Shown here in pieces: positions 17,182-25,546 of a stretch of 64,000 nt of DNA. The DNA comes from CAVWSM01 sp963799425 (lineage in GTDB: Bacteria > Actinomycetota > Actinomycetes > Jiangellales > Jiangellaceae). A program made the translations under genes and the position numbers. The DNA lies in NCBI GenBank assembly GCA_963799425.1, contig CAWCXA010000007.1, positions 1 through 64,000 of the forward strand, in the 5' to 3' direction. The notes beneath the pieces are model-generated. The model made no database searches, had not been told where the DNA came from, and worked only from the letters and a program-made list of their open reading frames with translations. Position 1 is the first letter of the stretch. Every line of letters starts with the position of its first letter.

Positions 17182-19207
17182 GTGGCTCAGGCCGCGTGCG
17201 ACGCTCAGCAACACCAGCAGGGGTGCTGACTCCCGCGGCTTGCTCGCTCGGCGACCCGTTGCTCTCCGCGGCCGCCTTGTCCTCGGCTGCCTCCTCAGCC
17301 GCCCGCGGCGGCACCGTCACCGGCGGCCGGGTCGACGGGGCGCGGCTCGGCGAGCCGGTCCAGGCCGGCCGCTCGGGGAGCTTGACGACGTCGCGGAAGA
17401 TCTCGGCAACCTGCCCCTTGTCGAGCGTCTCCTTCTCGAGGAGCTCGAGGACGAGGTTGTCGAGGATGTCGCGGTTCTCGACGAGGATGTCGAACGCCTC
17501 CTGGTGCGCGCCCTCGATGAGGCGACGCACCTCTTCGTCGACGACGGCCGCGACCTGCTCGGAGTAGTCACGCTCGTGCGACATGTCGCGACCCAGGAAG
17601 GGCTCCGCCCGGTTTGCGCCGAACTTGATTGCACCGAGCCGCTCGGTCATGCCGTATTGCGTGACCATCTTGCGAGCCAACGTGCTGGCCTTGTCGATGT
17701 CGTCGGCGGCACCTGTGGTCGGGTCGTGGAAGACGAGCTCCTCCGCCGCGCGGCCACCCATCATGTAGGCCAGCTGGTCGAGCATCTCGTTGCGAGTCGT
17801 GGAGTACCTGTCTTCGTCGGGCAGCACCATCGTGTAGCCCAAGGCCCGCCCGCGGGACAGGATCGTGATCTTGTGCACCGGATCGGTGTGGTGCAACGCC
17901 GCTGCCACCAGGGCGTGGCCGCCCTCGTGGTAGGCGGTGATGCGCTTCTCCTCATCCTTCATGATGCGCGAGCGCTTCTGCGGGCCGGCGACCACGCGGT
18001 CGATCGCCTCGTCCATCGCGCCGGCGTTGACCAGCCGCCCGTTGACACGGGCCGTAAGCAGCGCGGCCTCGTTGAGAACGTTGGCCAGGTCGGCACCCGT
18101 GAAGCCGGGGGTGCGTCGAGCCACCGCCATCAGGTCGACATTGGCGTCGATCGGCTTGCCGCGCGCGTGCACCTGCAGGATCTTGAAGCGGCCCTCGAGG
18201 TCCGGCGCCTCGACCGAGATCTGCCGGTCGAACCGGCCAGGGCGCAGCAGCGCCGGGTCGAGGATGTCGGGCCGGTTGGTCGCCGCGATGAGAATGACGT
18301 TGGTCTTGGGGTCGAAACCGTCCATCTCGACGAGCAGCTGGTTGAGGGTCTGCTCGCGCTCGTCGTGTCCGCCGCCCAGACCGGCGCCACGGTGCCGGCC
18401 GACTGCGTCGATCTCGTCGACGAACACGATGGCCGGCGCATTGGCCTTGGCCTGCTCGAACAGGTCGCGGACGCGGCTCGCGCCGACACCGACGAACATC
18501 TCGACGAAGTCGGAGCCAGAGATCGTATAGAACGGCACACCGGCCTCGCCGGCAACCGCCCGGGCGAGCAGCGTCTTGCCCGTGCCAGGCGGCCCGTACA
18601 GAAGCACGCCCTTCGGGATCTTGGCGCCGACGTTCTGGAACTTCAGCGGCTCCTGCAGGAAGTCCTTGATCTCGTAGAGCTCCTCGACGGCCTCGTCGGC
18701 TCCGGCCACGTCGGCGAACGTGGTCTTGGGGGCTTCCTTGCTGACGATCTTGGCCTTGGACTTGCCAAAGTTCATGACCCGGCTGCCGCCGCCCTGTACC
18801 TGGCTCATGAAGAAGAAGATCAGGCCGAACAGCAGCAGGAACGGGAGCAGTGACGTCAACAGCGACATGAAGAACGACGGCCGCGGGTTCTCTGCGGTCC
18901 AGCCGTCGGGCAGCTCACCGCTCTCCGTCTGGTCCTGGAGAGCGCGAGTGATGCTGCCCTGCTGGCCGTTGAGGAAGGCCGACCGGACCTGGTCACCGTT
19001 CTTGAGAGTGAGCTGGATCTCCATCGTGTCGGCGCCAAGGACCTTGGCCGACTGGACGTTGCCGTCGTCGATCTCCTTGAGGACCGTCGAGGTGTCAACC
19101 CGCTCAAAGCTGCTGGTGCCCGACAGCAGGGCTTGACCGCCGAACAACACGAGGAGGGCAAACACGATCCAGAAGATCGGTCCACGGAAGAAGCGCTTCA
19201 CGTCCAT
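17171..19207 (-). CDS. ftsH: ATP-dependent zinc metalloprotease FtsH
   Basis: Membrane-anchored AAA+ protease degrading misfolded membrane proteins and selected regulators. The 678 residues show two N-terminal helices (11-29 and 112-133) flanking an extracytoplasmic domain, Walker A GPPGTGKT (205-212), Walker B VFVDEIDAVGRHRG, the second region of homology ATNRPDILDPALLRPGRFDRQ (in two parts, about 309-329) and the zinc site HEGGH (427-431), with the third ligand region downstream. The C-terminal ~75 residues are proline- and alanine-rich, typical for actinobacteria. First gene of the ftsH-folE unit; an open 340-base region precedes it. Confidence 0.97.
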   Translation of the reverse strand: MDVKRFFRGPIFWIVFALLVLFGGQALLSGTSSFERVDTSTVLKEIDDGNVQSAKVLGADTMEIQLTLKNGDQVRSAFLNGQQGSITRALQDQTESGELPDGWTAENPRPSFFMSLLTSLLPFLLLFGLIFFFMSQVQGGGSRVMNFGKSKAKIVSKEAPKTTFADVAGADEAVEELYEIKDFLQEPLKFQNVGAKIPKGVLLYGPPGTGKTLLARAVAGEAGVPFYTISGSDFVEMFVGVGASRVRDLFEQAKANAPAIVFVDEIDAVGRHRGAGLGGGHDEREQTLNQLLVEMDGFDPKTNVILIAATNRPDILDPALLRPGRFDRQISVEAPDLEGRFKILQVHARGKPIDANVDLMAVARRTPGFTGADLANVLNEAALLTARVNGRLVNAGAMDEAIDRVVAGPQKRSRIMKDEEKRITAYHEGGHALVAAALHHTDPVHKITILSRGRALGYTMVLPDEDRYSTTRNEMLDQLAYMMGGRAAEELVFHDPTTGAADDIDKASTLARKMVTQYGMTERLGAIKFGANRAEPFLGRDMSHERDYSEQVAAVVDEEVRRLIEGAHQEAFDILVENRDILDNLVLELLEKETLDKGQVAEIFRDVVKLPERPAWTGSPSRAPSTRPPVTVPPRAAEEAAEDKAAAESNGSPSEQAAGVSTPAGVAERRTRPEPHGA

Positions 19208-19547
19208 TAACTCGGGGCGCTAGGGGCCCCTTCCTCCTGCCAGCTCAACAGCCCATGCGCAACAACGACGCCCGGGTCCAACCCCACGCCGGCTGGCTGG
19301 CCGGCGCTGCCCAGGTGTTCCCTGACCTGAGGTTCGACGGTACACCGCGGGTCTCGCGCACGCCCACCCGCGTCGTGTCCATCAAAGCCGAAACGAGCAG
19401 GTCGAATGGGGTGTTCCCGCGGTTGCAGGTTGTTCGGCAAGACACGGTTAGATATCGGGCGGAGTCGGGTGGAACCGAAGTGGCCTTCGTCACGTCCGAC
19501 CTGCACATCCGGCTATCAGGCGGGCCGGTGATGGGTTGGAGGCCAGC
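19208..19547. promoter_or_regulatory. Intergenic region between divergent ftsH and beta-propeller gene
   Basis: About 340 bases carrying the divergent promoters. No gene is visible. A promoter-like -10 (TTAGATAT at about 19448) lies about 95 bases before the beta-propeller start on the plus strand; the ribosome site GGAGG at 19538-19542 precedes its GTG by five bases. I could not identify a specific operator for ftsH. Confidence 0.4.
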
Positions 19548-21602
19548 GTGGGCGTACGGACCAGGACGGCCGTGGCGGCAGGGGCAGTCGCGGCGCTCAC
19601 CGGGGCGATCCTGCTGGTGCCGGGCGGGCCGAGTGAGCAGCGTGCGGACGCCGCGACGCTGACACCGTTCGACGGCTGTGAACAGCTGCGCTCGTGGTTC
19701 GTCGACGCCGCCCTGGGCTCAGTCGGTCCGTACGGCATCGACTTGTATGGCGGCGCTGGCGCGGGCGACGTCATGGCCGCCACTGGCGGCGCCGAGGCAA
19801 CAACCGCCCAGCGCGCCGCTGTTCCTGCCGCACCGCAAAGCGCCGGCGATAGCGCCGCCGGAACGGACGCGGCCGGGCCTGGAGCCACCGGCACCAACGT
19901 GCAAGAAGCAGGTGTCGACGAGCCCGACCTCATCAAGACCGACGGATCACGGGTCGTGCTGGTCCGCGGTGACCAGTTGTACGTGCTCGACGTCACCGGC
20001 GACTCCCCGCGCGAGCTCGGCAAGGTCAGGCTCCCCGGTGGCGCCTTCGAGCTGCTGCTGTCCGGTGACAAGGCGCTCGTGCTCGGGTCGCAGTGGCACG
20101 AGGGGCCTGTCGGGCCGGCGGCCGATCGCGCGGCGGCAAGCAGCATTGTCGCGCCAGGGGCCTCTACCGCGGTGCTCACCGTCATTGACCTGACCAACGC
20201 AAGCGCGCCGGCCATCGTGCGCACGGACGAGGTCGAAGGCTCGTACGTTTCCGCGCGCGAGCATGAGGGCGTCGTACGAGTGGTCGTGCAGCACAACCCG
20301 ACGCTTCCCTTCCTCTTCCCGCAAACGCCCGGCGCGGAGACCGAAGCTCAGGAGCACAACAAGGGAGTCGTTAGCGGGTCCGAGGCGCAGGACTGGCTGC
20401 CCCAGCGGGTTGTGCGCGATGCGAGCGGCAACGTCGCGTCCACCGAGCCCCTGTTGGACTGCGCGGCAGTCCAACACCCCAACCGGCCGTCCGGCCTTGG
20501 CGTTATCACCGTGCTCACGTTGGATCTGAACGCGCCCGCGGATCCTGCGTCGACCGCGATAACGGCAGACGGCGACCTCGTCTACGCCTCCACCGACCGG
20601 CTCTACGTGGCGACCACCCAGGGCGGTTGGTTCCGCCCGCTCCCGGTCGACACTCGGATCGGCCCTGCCGTCGAGCAGGACACCACCGTGCGCACCCAGC
20701 TGCACTCCTTCGACGTGTCGGGGCCGCAGACGTCGTACGTCGGCTCCGGCGAGGTCGACGGTTGGCTGATGGGCCGCTGGGCGATGAGCGAGGCCGATGG
20801 ACGACTGCGCGTCGCGACGACCCGTGGCGACATGGGGTCGGGGGCCGACGGCAGCGCCCCCGACACCGATGCGGCCGTCAGCGTGCTGGAGGAGCGCGGC
20901 AACTCGCTGGACCTTGTGGGCTCGGTCGGCGGGCTCGGCAAGGGCGAGCAGGTGCGGGCCGTCCGCTGGTTCGGCGACCTCGCGACCGTCGTGACATTCC
21001 GGCAGACCGACCCGCTCTACACGGTCGACCTGTCCAATCCGGCTGCTCCTCGCGTGCTGGGCGAGCTCAAGGTTCCGGGTTACTCGGGCTATCTGCACCC
21101 GCTCGGTGACGACTTGCTCCTGGGTGTAGGCCAAGACGCCAACGAACAGGGACAGACGCTCGGCGTACAGGTTTCGACCTTCGACCTCTCCAACCTCGCG
21201 GCACCGACTCGGCTTGACGCACTCGGGCTGCGTGACACCTGGAGCGACGTCGAGGGCGACTCGCGACAGTTCTCCTACCTGCCCGACCTGCGCACCGCCT
21301 ACCTGCCGATCTCCGGTCCCGACGGCTCGTCGTTGTGGGCCGTACGCGTCGGCGCGGACGGCGCGCTGACCGAGGCGGGGCGCTGGAAGCCCGACGGCGA
21401 CGGCTGGGTCACCCGCGCGATCCCCGTCGGCGCTGGCCGGATGGCTGTCCTCGACGAGGGCATGGCTGGCGCGACCCTCACGCTCGTGTCGACCGACGGC
21501 TTGGATGAGATCGGCTCGACGCTCGTGGCGGTCAACGACTATCAGCCCTACCCGGGCAAGCCGATGCCGCTCCCGGAGCCGATCCCGGCGCCCGAGGGCT
21601 GA
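19548..21602 (+). CDS. Secreted beta-propeller domain-containing protein
   Basis: Exported protein of 684 residues. A signal peptide is visible (TRTAVAAGAVAALTGAILLV, cleavage probably after the ADA near residue 35), followed by FDGCEQLRSWF and a low-complexity Ala/Gly linker. The conserved motif GTNVQEAGVDEPDLIKTDG (about residues 115-133) opens the catalytically uncharacterised Beta_propel (PF09826) domain, in which repeats such as QLYVLDVTG, TVLTVIDLTNASAPAI, LYTVDLSNPAAPRVLGELKVPGYSGYLHP recur as blades. Family members occur in bacteria and archaea; some carry C-terminal anchors, but none is seen here. Start at GTG 19548, behind GGAGG. It interrupts the usual hpt-ftsH adjacency. Confidence 0.85.
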   Translation: MGVRTRTAVAAGAVAALTGAILLVPGGPSEQRADAATLTPFDGCEQLRSWFVDAALGSVGPYGIDLYGGAGAGDVMAATGGAEATTAQRAAVPAAPQSAGDSAAGTDAAGPGATGTNVQEAGVDEPDLIKTDGSRVVLVRGDQLYVLDVTGDSPRELGKVRLPGGAFELLLSGDKALVLGSQWHEGPVGPAADRAAASSIVAPGASTAVLTVIDLTNASAPAIVRTDEVEGSYVSAREHEGVVRVVVQHNPTLPFLFPQTPGAETEAQEHNKGVVSGSEAQDWLPQRVVRDASGNVASTEPLLDCAAVQHPNRPSGLGVITVLTLDLNAPADPASTAITADGDLVYASTDRLYVATTQGGWFRPLPVDTRIGPAVEQDTTVRTQLHSFDVSGPQTSYVGSGEVDGWLMGRWAMSEADGRLRVATTRGDMGSGADGSAPDTDAAVSVLEERGNSLDLVGSVGGLGKGEQVRAVRWFGDLATVVTFRQTDPLYTVDLSNPAAPRVLGELKVPGYSGYLHPLGDDLLLGVGQDANEQGQTLGVQVSTFDLSNLAAPTRLDALGLRDTWSDVEGDSRQFSYLPDLRTAYLPISGPDGSSLWAVRVGADGALTEAGRWKPDGDGWVTRAIPVGAGRMAVLDEGMAGATLTLVSTDGLDEIGSTLVAVNDYQPYPGKPMPLPEPIPAPEG

Positions 21603-21625
21603 CCATGCGGTTACCGACCTGCGAC

Positions 21626-21673
21626 CATGCGGTTGGCGCCCGTTTCCGCCTCCAAACGGGCGCCAACCGCATG
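21626..21673. terminator. Perfect 20-bp inverted repeat, probable bidirectional terminator
   Basis: Left arm CATGCGGTTGGCGCCCGTTT (21626-21645) and its exact reverse complement (21654-21673) flank an eight-base loop CCGCCTCC. It sits between the convergent stops of the beta-propeller gene (21602) and hpt (21694). There is no T-run, as is common for actinobacterial terminators. A shorter copy of the left-arm start (GACCATGCGGTT) lies just upstream at 21601-21612, overlapping the stop codon, which suggests a mobile or duplicated repeat element rather than a simple terminator. Confidence 0.7.
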
Positions 21674-21693
21674 TTCGACGGGGAGGGCGCGCC

Positions 21694-22245
21694 TCAGGAA
21701 TAGACGTGCGGCGCCAACGTGCCCACGACACGTAGGTTGCGGAATCGCTCGTCGAAGTCGAGGCCGTAGCCGACGACGAACTCGTTGGGAATGTCGAAGC
21801 CGACGTACTTCACGGCCACGTTCGTCTTGGCCGCCCCTGGCTTGCGCAGCAACGCGCAGATCTCGACAGATGCGGGACCACGTGAGCGGAGGTTGGACAC
21901 GAGCCACGACAGCGTGAGGCCCGTGTCGATGATGTCCTCGACGATCAGCACGTTCTTGCCGCTGATGTCGGTGTCGAGGTCCTTGAGGATGCGCACGACG
22001 CCTGAGGACTTGGTGCCCGAGCCGTACGACGACACGGCCATCCAGTCCATCGCCACGTGTCGGTGCAGCGCCCTCGCCAGATCGGCCATGACCATGACCG
22101 CGCCCTTCAACACTCCGACGAGCAGGATGTCCTGGCCCTCGTAGTCATGCTCGATCTCCGCAGCGAGCTCGCGCAGCCTTCGCTGGATGTCGTCCTCGGT
22201 GTAGAGAACCTTCTCGAGAGCGTCGCCGATGTGCTCCTCGTCCAC
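21694..22245 (-). CDS. hpt: Hypoxanthine phosphoribosyltransferase
   Basis: Purine salvage enzyme making IMP or GMP from hypoxanthine or guanine and PRPP. The 183-residue protein contains LLVGVLKGAVMVMADLARAL, the flexible-loop residues SYGSGTKSSGVVRILKD, the PRPP-binding signature NVLIVEDIIDTGLTLSWLV, and the base-binding KYVGFDIPNEFVVGYGLDFDERFRNL. GTG start at 22245. In actinobacteria tilS, hpt and ftsH usually form a cluster in this order; here an alcohol dehydrogenase separates tilS from hpt and a plus-strand gene separates hpt from ftsH. Confidence 0.96.
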   Translation of the reverse strand: MDEEHIGDALEKVLYTEDDIQRRLRELAAEIEHDYEGQDILLVGVLKGAVMVMADLARALHRHVAMDWMAVSSYGSGTKSSGVVRILKDLDTDISGKNVLIVEDIIDTGLTLSWLVSNLRSRGPASVEICALLRKPGAAKTNVAVKYVGFDIPNEFVVGYGLDFDERFRNLRVVGTLAPHVYS

Positions 22246-22287
22246 GGCTGAGAGCCTGCCACAGCAAGGGTGTCAGGGCGCGCCGGT

Positions 22288-23325
22288 TCAGTCGTACGGC
22301 TCGATGATCGTCACTCCGGCCGGGAAGCGGTCGGCGGTGAGCGCCGCGGGCACGGCGTCCAGTCCGATGCGCCGCGTCACTACACGTCCCGGCTGCAACG
22401 TGCCCGCCGCGATCAGATCGAGCATGGGCGCGTAGTCGACCGCCGCCATCCCGTGGGCGCCGCGTAACTCCAGCTCCCACGCGATGACGCGACCCATCGG
22501 CACCGGCGTACGACCGTCCGCCGACGGAAGCAGACCCACTTGCACGTGGCGGCCGCGGCGACGAAGGCTCTCGATGGATGCAGCGCAGACAGCTGGGTCG
22601 CCGACCGCGTCGATCGACAGATGGGCGCCACCACTGGTGGCCGCGCGGATCTCCTCGGGAGCATTGCCTGCTGTTGCATCAATGGCGACGTCGGCGCCCA
22701 GATCACTCGCGAGGGCGAGCTCCTCGGCCGTCAGGCCGACACCAATGATATGAGCCCCATGGGCGCGAGCCACCATGATCGCGGCCAGCCCGATGCCACC
22801 GCACCCCCACACCACGACATGCTCGCCCTCGCGCGCCCTCCCCTGCGCGACCACCGCTCGGTACGCCGTGGCAAACCGGCACCCGAGGCTCGCCGCCGCA
22901 GGCATCGGCATGTCATCAGGGAGCCGCACGAGATTGACGTCGGCGTGCTCGATGGCCACCAGCTCGGCGAACGACCCCCAGTGCGTGAACCCGGGCTGGG
23001 TCTGGCGCTCACAGACCTGGCCGTTGCCCGCACGGCAGGAAGCGCAGTCGCCGCACGCGCTGACAAAGGGCGTCGTGACGCGGTCACCCGGTTGCCATTG
23101 CGTGACGTCGTGACCGACGGACGCCACCACGCCGGCGAGCTCGTGGCCCGGGACGTGCGGGAATGTCGTGATGTCAGCGTCGTGGCCCATCCAGCCGTGC
23201 CAGTCACTGCGGCACAACCCGGTCGCAAGCACTCGGATGACTGCCCCCGAGGACGGTGCCCGCGGATCGGCCACCTCCCTGACCTCTGGCTGCTGGCCGA
23301 ACCCGTCGTACACCACGGCGCGCAT
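22288..23325 (-). CDS. Zinc-dependent alcohol dehydrogenase (MDR family)
   Basis: Medium-chain dehydrogenase/reductase of 345 residues. The catalytic zinc ligands are visible: Cys in ATGLCRSDWHGW, and GHE in PHVPGHELAGVVASVG; the structural zinc lobe is CGDCASCRAGNGQVC with four cysteines. The Rossmann motif is VVVWGCGGIGLAAIMVARAHG. It should oxidise an alcohol (or reduce an aldehyde) with NAD(P). Substrate is unknown. Its position between tilS and hpt, same strand, is unusual for this neighbourhood and suggests later insertion into the operon; 35 bases separate it from tilS and 42 from hpt. Confidence 0.9.
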   Translation of the reverse strand: MRAVVYDGFGQQPEVREVADPRAPSSGAVIRVLATGLCRSDWHGWMGHDADITTFPHVPGHELAGVVASVGHDVTQWQPGDRVTTPFVSACGDCASCRAGNGQVCERQTQPGFTHWGSFAELVAIEHADVNLVRLPDDMPMPAAASLGCRFATAYRAVVAQGRAREGEHVVVWGCGGIGLAAIMVARAHGAHIIGVGLTAEELALASDLGADVAIDATAGNAPEEIRAATSGGAHLSIDAVGDPAVCAASIESLRRRGRHVQVGLLPSADGRTPVPMGRVIAWELELRGAHGMAAVDYAPMLDLIAAGTLQPGRVVTRRIGLDAVPAALTADRFPAGVTIIEPYD

Positions 23326-23360
23326 GCGCGATTCCCTCCGTCGGACGCGTCAGGCGCGCA

Positions 23361-24353
23361 TCACGTGTTTGGTAACGAATCCAACGGCTTGGAAGCAACG
23401 GCAATGTGACCCCGGACGCGCATGCCGCGGTGCCCCCCTGGCAGCTCGACCCATCTCTGTCCATGCCAGTCGACCACGAGCCGGTCCAGCTCGGCGACGT
23501 GCGCTGCGTTGAGGTCGGTCGCCGGACAACCGGCGTCGAGCGCGAGCCTGCGCAGCAGCCTGGTGCGCACCGCTTCAGGCAGGTCGGCCAACCTGGCGGC
23601 AACGAGCCCGTCGGCGTCCCAGCACGATTCCCAGGCTCGCGCTGACCAGATGTCGAGGGCGTCGGCGTCCGCCCGCAGCAGCCGCGCGGTACGCGCAAGG
23701 GCCTCGGTGACTCCCGGGCCGAGCGCCTTCTCCCAGACCGGCAGCACCTCCTGGCGCACGCGCACCCTCGCGTAGCTGGTCTCCGCGTTGTGCGGGTCGT
23801 CCCACGGCGCCAGCTCCTGCGCCAGGCAGGCGGCCCGGGTCGTCGCCCGGGTGAGCGCGAGCAGCGGCCTCCGATAGCGTCCTGACTGCGCGGACATCCC
23901 GGCGAGCGAGCGGGCACCTGATCCACGGCCGAGGCCGAGCACGACCGTCTCGGCCTGGTCGTCGAGGGTGTGACCGAGAAGTACCGCCGCGGCGTTCTGC
24001 CGCGAAGCCGCTGCATCGAGTACGGCGTACCTCGCGGCGCGTGCGGCAGCCTCCGGACCGCCGCCGCCTTCGACGCGTACGGCCACGACTTCGACCGGAT
24101 CGAGCCCTAGCCGTACGAGGCTCGCGGCGGCGCCTCGTGCCACGACCGGCGACGCCGCCTGCAAGCCGTGGTCCACCGCCACGCCGCCGGCCCGCCAGCC
24201 CGCACGCCGCGCCTCGAACGCGAGCCCGGCGGCCAGCGCCAGCGAATCGGCGCCCCCCGAACACGCGACGAACACAGCAGATCCGGGCGGCAGATCGGCC
24301 AGCGCCCGTCGCACCGCGAGGCGGACTGCCGCGACCGCGGAGTGAGGCCCCAT
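23361..24353 (-). CDS. tilS: tRNA(Ile)-lysidine synthetase
   Basis: Modifies C34 of the tRNA(Ile) CAU anticodon to lysidine so that it reads AUA; essential in most bacteria. The N-type ATP pyrophosphatase PP-loop is FVACSGGADSLALAAGLAFEA (S32-S37 in SGGADS), followed by GVAVDHGLQ, AAVLLGHTLDDQAETVVLGL with the HTLDDQAET signature, and PLLALTRATTRAACLAQELAPWDDPHN. The C-terminal domain is short, as in other actinobacterial TilS (330 residues in all). It lies directly downstream of the metalloprotease gene, 27 bases away, so it is probably in one operon with it. Confidence 0.94.
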   Translation of the reverse strand: MGPHSAVAAVRLAVRRALADLPPGSAVFVACSGGADSLALAAGLAFEARRAGWRAGGVAVDHGLQAASPVVARGAAASLVRLGLDPVEVVAVRVEGGGGPEAAARAARYAVLDAAASRQNAAAVLLGHTLDDQAETVVLGLGRGSGARSLAGMSAQSGRYRRPLLALTRATTRAACLAQELAPWDDPHNAETSYARVRVRQEVLPVWEKALGPGVTEALARTARLLRADADALDIWSARAWESCWDADGLVAARLADLPEAVRTRLLRRLALDAGCPATDLNAAHVAELDRLVVDWHGQRWVELPGGHRGMRVRGHIAVASKPLDSLPNT

Positions 24354-24380
24354 GTCGCTCAGTGTCGCAGGACGCGACCG

Positions 24381-25484
24381 TCAGGCCGCAGCCCCGTGCA
24401 CCCGCTCCACCCAGGCGTCCGGGCGGGTGATCTCCGCCAACGTCGGCAGCTGCTCGGGCGACTCCCAGACCCGGTTGAACCCGTCGATGCCGACCCGGTC
24501 CACGACCCCACGGACGAACGTCGCACCATCGCGGTACTGCCGCATCTTGGCGTCCAGGCCAAGCAGGCGACGCAGCATCTTGTCGGTGCCCTTCGCACCC
24601 TGCCGGCGGGCCTGGAAACGACGTCGGATCGCCGCCACCGTCGGCACGACGTCAGGTCCGACACCGTCCATGACGACGTCGGCATGGCCCTCGAGGAGCG
24701 ACATGATCCCGGTGATCCGGTCGACGATCTCCTTCTGCTCGGGCGTCTGCACGATGTCGAGGATGGAGCGACCGTCGTCCTCCTTGGCCGACCGGATGAC
24801 GTGCTCGACCACGTCACGGAGCCGATTGGCCAACGCCGAGGCATCGAGCTCGGTGGCCTCGAGCACCTGCGCGATCTGGCCCCGCAGGTGCTCGCCCAGC
24901 CACGGCACGGCACCGAACTGCACGCGGTGCGTCTCCTCGTGCAGGCACACCCATAACCGGAAGTCGCTTGGGTCCAAGCTCAGCTCGCGCTCGACCGCGA
25001 GCACGTTGGGGGCCACCAGGAGCAGGCGGCCGCGCTCGCCGTCTTCGCCGACGTGGTAGGGGTCGAACTGCCCGAGCACCTTGCCTGCGAGGAACGCCAG
25101 CAGGGCTCCGGTCTCGACTCCGGTCACCTTTGGCCCGATCTGGTCGAAGATCGGGATCGAGCTCTGGCGCTGCGGGCGCTTGGCCTTGACCTTGTCCAGC
25201 AGCGGCGTGATCAGCTGGCTGAGGGCAGCGACGTTGGCCTTGGCCCAGCCCGCTCGGTCGACGACCACGACGGGCGCCACCGCCGGCGGGGCGGACAAGC
25301 CGGTGTAGGCGGCCACGTGGCCTTGCGCCGCCTGCGCTGCGTCCCGCAGCTCGGCGACGAGAGCGGCGGCTTGGTCGCGCGAAACCTCAGGACCAGGACG
25401 GATCAGCCGGGTCGCGGTGGCAGCGGCGAGGTCCCAGTCGACAAGCTGCTCGTTGGGGCCATCGCCGGAGGATGCCTGGGTCAT
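24381..25484 (-). CDS. Zinc-dependent metalloprotease (DUF2342 / coenzyme F420-associated type)
   Basis: Putative metalloprotease of 367 residues. The zinc site is LWVCLHEETHRVQFGAVPWL with HEETH at about 182-186 and the likely third ligand in LLEGHADVVMDGVG. N-terminal WDLAAATATRLIRPGP and PVVVVDRAGWAKANV are typical of the actinobacterial DUF2342 family, often named zinc-dependent metalloprotease and constantly found between dacB and tilS, as here. The ATG at 25484 is taken as start; an in-frame upstream extension would overlap dacB and has no family similarity. Natural substrate unknown. Confidence 0.88.
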   Translation of the reverse strand: MTQASSGDGPNEQLVDWDLAAATATRLIRPGPEVSRDQAAALVAELRDAAQAAQGHVAAYTGLSAPPAVAPVVVVDRAGWAKANVAALSQLITPLLDKVKAKRPQRQSSIPIFDQIGPKVTGVETGALLAFLAGKVLGQFDPYHVGEDGERGRLLLVAPNVLAVERELSLDPSDFRLWVCLHEETHRVQFGAVPWLGEHLRGQIAQVLEATELDASALANRLRDVVEHVIRSAKEDDGRSILDIVQTPEQKEIVDRITGIMSLLEGHADVVMDGVGPDVVPTVAAIRRRFQARRQGAKGTDKMLRRLLGLDAKMRQYRDGATFVRGVVDRVGIDGFNRVWESPEQLPTLAEITRPDAWVERVHGAAA

Positions 25485-25546
25485 GCGGTCCACCGTACGG
25501 GCATCCACGCCAACTGCGCCGAGACTGGCAACACCCCAGAACTGCG

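Noticed and set aside
19947..21731. 594-codon open frame antisense to the beta-propeller gene
   Set aside because: Same reason: low-complexity Arg/Gly/His translation mirroring the plus-strand gene.
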